Source: Verrucomicrobiia bacterium (GTDB lineage: Bacteria; Verrucomicrobiota; Verrucomicrobiia; Limisphaerales; JAEYXS01). From it: a stretch of DNA of 64,000 nt. The stretch covers positions 1 to 64,000 of the forward strand of contig DASWYF010000018.1 in assembly GCA_036405135.1 (NCBI GenBank), written 5' to 3'. The notes below the pieces were generated by a model. The model made no database searches. It was not told the DNA's origin and saw only the letters and a list, made by a program, of their open reading frames with translations. Positions 60,765 through 64,000 of this stretch are shown here, in pieces (within the stretch, counting starts at the first letter, position 1; each line of letters starts with the position of its first letter). The position numbers were made by a program, and so were the translations under genes.

Positions 60765-62294
60765 TTACTTGATGATTGATCCGATGTTGCCGCCCGTCCA
60801 TGTGATGACCGCCGCCTGCACAAAGGCCGTCGCCAGCACATCCAGCAGCTCCTCAGCCTTCGCCCACGGACGGCTGCTCACGAACACGATATCCTTAGGC
60901 TGCAATTTGAAATCCGGCGTCCGCGCTGCCAGCACATCCTTCATGTCCACCACGAAGGTCTCCGGTTTGTTCAGCGAACCGCGCACCACCAGCACCTTGC
61001 TGCGCCACGCTTTCTCGGTGAATCCCCCGCGCTGTGAGATCGCTCCGATCGTGGAACCGCTGCCCGCAAAGTTCACACTGCCCGGAAACTTCACCTCACC
61101 CAGCACATAGACTTCCTTCACATCCGTCGCCGGGAAGTAGAGATAATCATTCGGCTCCAGCGGAATGTTCTGCGAGAGATCTCCCTCCAGGAACAGCTTC
61201 TCAAAATCCACCGGCACCCGCTGTCCGCGGCGCGCGATAAAGCTGTGCGAAAGATCCGCCAGATCCGTCAGATCACGCTCCGACATTCCCGTCTCAAATC
61301 CCCGCGCCCGCGCGATCGCCTCGATCACCGTCACCGGCCGGTCCAGCGTGAACACACCTTTCTGTGAAACCCGTCCCAGCACGAAATATTTTTTGCTGTG
61401 GAAAGCCGCCGGCGTGATGATCACCCTGGGCGAGCGACGGAACTTGCCCAGTTCCTCGTCAAACTTCGTGCGCAACTCATCCACCGTCAGTCCGGACGCC
61501 ATCACATTCTGCGCCTCCAGGTAACTCAAGCGTCCATCCGGCCCGATGAACACATCCTCCACCACCAAGTCTGGCTCGCCGAACAGCGAGAAGTGCAGCA
61601 CATCGCCTGGCCCCAAGGTCAATTTCTCCTGCCATGGTGCCCGCTTCACCGTATGCATCGCGGAGAAAGAACCTCCCGCAGCCACGGGCGCATCCGCATT
61701 CTGCAGTGCCGCCACTTCCACCGGTTTCGCTGCCGACTCCGTCGGCGCCACCGCTGCCACAGTCTTCACTTCCTCACTCGCCTTGGCCGTTACCGGCATT
61801 TCCGCTGTCGCAGGCGGCAGTTTCACTTTCTCCGCACCTTTATCTCCCCAAGAGATCGGCTCCTCAAACGTCGCTGTCCCCAGCTGATACTTGCTGATCG
61901 GATATCGGAAATGCACTTTCACACGATCCGTCGTCAGCGGCTCATCCTTCAGATACCGCACCTTCACGCTCACCGAGCCTTGCCCCACAGGAATCTCCGC
62001 ATCCTCTACATGAAAGGAATTCGTCACCGAACTGCTTCCCTTCTTCTCCATCACCGTGATGATCTTGATCGGCGGACGTCCTTTCCCGTCGTAATCATAA
62101 TCCATCGTCAGTGTCGCTTCCTTCGCGCCACTGGCGTTCACTTGCAAGTTGGATACCTTGCAGCCCGCCACCGCGAATTGTTCCTTTTTCGGTGTCTTCG
62201 CATTCTGCGCGATGGCAGAGGAAGCACAAAACGCCACCAGTGCAATGTGCACGGCGAAAAGGCGTAAAAGTAGTGTGTTAGTGAATTTTTCCAT
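60765..62294 (-). CDS. Second polysaccharide export protein (Wza-like) with extra N-terminal domain
   Basis: A 509-residue protein with a signal peptide (RLFAVHIALVAFCASSAIAQ) but no lipobox. Residues ~30-200 form a beta-rich domain not found in ordinary Wza (KVSNLQVNASGAKEATLTMDYDYDG, VRYLKDEPLTTDRVKVHFRYP), then an Ala-rich linker, then LTLGPGDVLHFSLFGEPDL with SLBB repeats (YFVLGRVSQKGVFTLDRPVTVIEAIARARG; VYVLGEVKFPGSVNFAGSGSTIGAISQRGG). The C-terminal half aligns along its length with the downstream export lipoprotein, so the pair are likely duplicates that may form a mixed or two-layer channel. Start ATG 62294, with AAAGGGAC as ribosome site. Confidence 0.85.
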   Translation of the reverse strand: MEKFTNTLLLRLFAVHIALVAFCASSAIAQNAKTPKKEQFAVAGCKVSNLQVNASGAKEATLTMDYDYDGKGRPPIKIITVMEKKGSSSVTNSFHVEDAEIPVGQGSVSVKVRYLKDEPLTTDRVKVHFRYPISKYQLGTATFEEPISWGDKGAEKVKLPPATAEMPVTAKASEEVKTVAAVAPTESAAKPVEVAALQNADAPVAAGGSFSAMHTVKRAPWQEKLTLGPGDVLHFSLFGEPDLVVEDVFIGPDGRLSYLEAQNVMASGLTVDELRTKFDEELGKFRRSPRVIITPAAFHSKKYFVLGRVSQKGVFTLDRPVTVIEAIARARGFETGMSERDLTDLADLSHSFIARRGQRVPVDFEKLFLEGDLSQNIPLEPNDYLYFPATDVKEVYVLGEVKFPGSVNFAGSGSTIGAISQRGGFTEKAWRSKVLVVRGSLNKPETFVVDMKDVLAARTPDFKLQPKDIVFVSSRPWAKAEELLDVLATAFVQAAVITWTGGNIGSIIK

Positions 62295-62308
62295 ATGAAT
62301 GTCCCTTT

Positions 62309-64000
62309 TTAAGCTGCTGCGGTTTGGGTCCACCGCGCAAAATTCGGTTTAAACGACGATGACGTTGCATCATCCTTCATCACCGCGCCCACTATATTGC
62401 AGGACGCGTTGTTCAAGGTCTCAAGCTGCGTGCGTGTGTCGCTCGCTGTCGCTTTTCCACTCTCTGTCAACCAGATGAGGTTCGGCAGATTTTCCGCTAG
62501 CAACACCGCTTCCGGTGACGATGCCGGTGGCAATTCCACCAGGATCACCACATTGTCAATCTGCTGCCATTGATCCAGCGCCGCCTTCCATTGACGGCGG
62601 CGCTCCAGATTCCATACCCAGCCCGGCAGCGGGATATGCACCATCGGCTGCGCATCCACCCCCGTCAGCTTCTGCGAGACCTCCATCGGACTTTCCAAGG
62701 CATTCGTGTTGACCGGTGCCAGCAACGCCGATTCCGAGTTCACCAATGTCTCCGTCAGCGCCTTATGCGAATCTTCCGCAGAAGGGATCATCGGCAGTGC
62801 ATCAGGCTGATCGGGTGATTTCTTCGTAGTGATCGTCAGCACGCGGAAACCGCATTGGCTCGCCGCCTGCGCCAGCAGGTTCATCCACACCGAACGCTCC
62901 TCCGCCGAACTCGACGCCGTGATACCGCACACCAGACCTTCATTCGGCGACGTGCCGATGCGCTTCTGCAACATCGTCCACGTGCGGAATGCCCAATCCC
63001 GCCGTTCCAGCGCCGTCATCCCTTCCAAATTGTTCAAACGCGCCAGCACCGGCAGACTCGTCACCCGTTTCACATCATCAGCCGTCTTCAGACGGTCATC
63101 GAAAAATTCACGTCCCGCCACAAACAACGCCATGCCAAACGCTCCGACTACCGCGCCAAACACTGCCAAAAACGCGATCTTCAACTTCGGATCATGCACG
63201 ATCGCCTCACCGATTGTCGCTGGCAGCAGCACCCGATAATTGCCCGGCGAATTGCGTTCAAAGAGCTGCAACGTGTTTTGTTTGCTCAGCAAGGCCAGTC
63301 GTGCGCTTTCCAAAGCCGTCAACTTCGTCTTGATGATATCCAGATCCGTATCCGGATTAGATGCCACCGTTGTTGCCTTTGCTTCTTCTGGCGCCTTGGT
63401 TGCCGCCTCCACAGCCAGCACCGGGCTTGGCACAGCAGGTGCGGCCTTGGTAGCCGGCTCCATCTGCTGAATCTGCTTCTCCAGCGCCGCGATCTTTGAC
63501 CGCTGCGCCACCACTTGCGGATGCGCATCCGTATAACGCGTCAACAGGTCGAAAAGCTCATCCCGCGCCGTATCCAGCTTGCTGATCAACTGCATCGTCC
63601 GCGCCGGAGTCATCTGCTGCGGCGTCATCACCGAGGCCATCGGCATCTTCGATTGAGAAGTTCCCGCTGCCGCCACTGATGCCGCCGCCAAAGACTTGCT
63701 CGCCGTCCACCACTGACGGTTCAGCACCTGGATCTCCTCGTTGATCTGCGTCAACTGATGGTGCAGGAACCGGCTGATCTCTTTCGCCGATTCACCCTGC
63801 ATCTCCTGCGTGTAAGTCACGGATTCCGTCGCGTAAGTGTTCGCCCCGCGCACCGCCTCCTCCGCCGTCTTTCCTGAAACTGCCACCGTCAGTATCTCGC
63901 TGTTGCGCTCAGGCATGATCCGTAAACTCTCGGATAGCTGCTCCGCTTCAAGCCCCAGCTTGCCACCCACCCGCTCGATCAAGTCTGGCGCGCGCAGCAT
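62309..64000 (-). CDS. Wzz/GumC-BY-kinase-like polysaccharide co-polymerase, partial, degenerate ATPase
   Basis: The 563 C-terminal residues of a larger protein; the N-terminus lies beyond the right edge. The visible part has a Wzz-type coiled coil (EISRFLHHQLTQINEEIQVLNRQW, DTARDELFDLLTRYTDAHPQVVAQRSKIAALEKQIQQ), a transmembrane helix IAFLAVFGAVVGAFGMALFV, then a cytoplasmic domain with FFDDRLKTADDVKRVTSLPVLARL, as in BY-kinases. Where Walker A belongs (VTSxxPGEGKS) it has VCGITASSSAEERSVW, without the Lys; no C-terminal Tyr cluster follows. It is thus probably a kinase-dead regulator of chain length. Its stop is 15 bases before the next export gene. Confidence 0.8.
   Translation of the reverse strand: MLRAPDLIERVGGKLGLEAEQLSESLRIMPERNSEILTVAVSGKTAEEAVRGANTYATESVTYTQEMQGESAKEISRFLHHQLTQINEEIQVLNRQWWTASKSLAAASVAAAGTSQSKMPMASVMTPQQMTPARTMQLISKLDTARDELFDLLTRYTDAHPQVVAQRSKIAALEKQIQQMEPATKAAPAVPSPVLAVEAATKAPEEAKATTVASNPDTDLDIIKTKLTALESARLALLSKQNTLQLFERNSPGNYRVLLPATIGEAIVHDPKLKIAFLAVFGAVVGAFGMALFVAGREFFDDRLKTADDVKRVTSLPVLARLNNLEGMTALERRDWAFRTWTMLQKRIGTSPNEGLVCGITASSSAEERSVWMNLLAQAASQCGFRVLTITTKKSPDQPDALPMIPSAEDSHKALTETLVNSESALLAPVNTNALESPMEVSQKLTGVDAQPMVHIPLPGWVWNLERRRQWKAALDQWQQIDNVVILVELPPASSPEAVLLAENLPNLIWLTESGKATASDTRTQLETLNNASCNIVGAVMKDDATSSSFKPNFARWTQTAAA

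Overview
The window looks like a chromosomal segment from a free-living member of the Verrucomicrobiota, most likely of the Pedosphaera/Limisphaerales type. Evidence: pseudopilins with the FTLIELLVVIAIIGILAG signature typical of the PVC superphylum, a four-gene set that I recognise as the 'Verru_Chthon cassette', a sialate O-acetylesterase, a ThuA-like protein, a large secreted quinoprotein-type propeller, and a very large secreted protein ending in the 'DLTNWTPL..RFYRI' tail common in this group. Gene density is normal, both strands are used, and several intergenic regions hold dispersed hairpin repeats. Assignments come from reading the sequence; no database search was run.

Layout. 1-8.2 kb: tail of an ISL3-like transposase, two alpha/beta hydrolases, a sialate O-acetylesterase, a ThuA-domain protein, a complete ISKra4-like insertion sequence with an interrupted transposase, and an RNA methyltransferase with a HEAT-repeat N-terminus. 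8.2-26.4 kb (minus strand): one apparently continuous transcription unit. It runs from a BrnT/BrnA-type toxin-antitoxin pair through two pseudopilins, the four cassette proteins (D, B, C, A) joined by ATGA/TAATG-type overlaps, and a 3176-residue subtilase, and ends at a strong terminator. This is the most distinctive system here: probably a pseudopilus or export apparatus with a giant secreted protease as possible client, headed by a toxin-antitoxin pair whose putative operator overlaps the only promoter I can see.

26.6-33 kb: tcdA, the secreted propeller protein, a small membrane protein, a TPR protein, a PBP4-type D-Ala-D-Ala carboxypeptidase and an AT-rich orphan gene. 33.3-39.8 kb: a self-contained RND efflux operon (TetR regulator, outer-membrane channel, periplasmic adaptor, inner-membrane pump) with a 41-bp palindrome before the regulator and a terminator after the pump. 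40-49.7 kb: a SpoIIAA-like protein, a membrane pyrophosphatase with a candidate structured RNA upstream, an IscA/HscB pair for iron-sulfur cluster assembly, a 14-repeat Kelch-like secreted protein with a coupled small partner, and a PD-(D/E)XK nuclease-like protein.

49.7-50.8 kb holds no convincing gene but many hairpins. 50.8-56 kb: a conserved protein of unclear function, then a signalling operon (HEAT-repeat scaffold, receiver-PATAN response regulator, Roadblock-like protein). 56-64 kb: an SDR dehydrogenase, a ParE/GyrB-type topoisomerase subunit, an orphan gene, a perfect bidirectional terminator, and the end of an exopolysaccharide export operon: a Wzz/BY-kinase-like protein lacking an intact Walker A motif and two Wza-type proteins.
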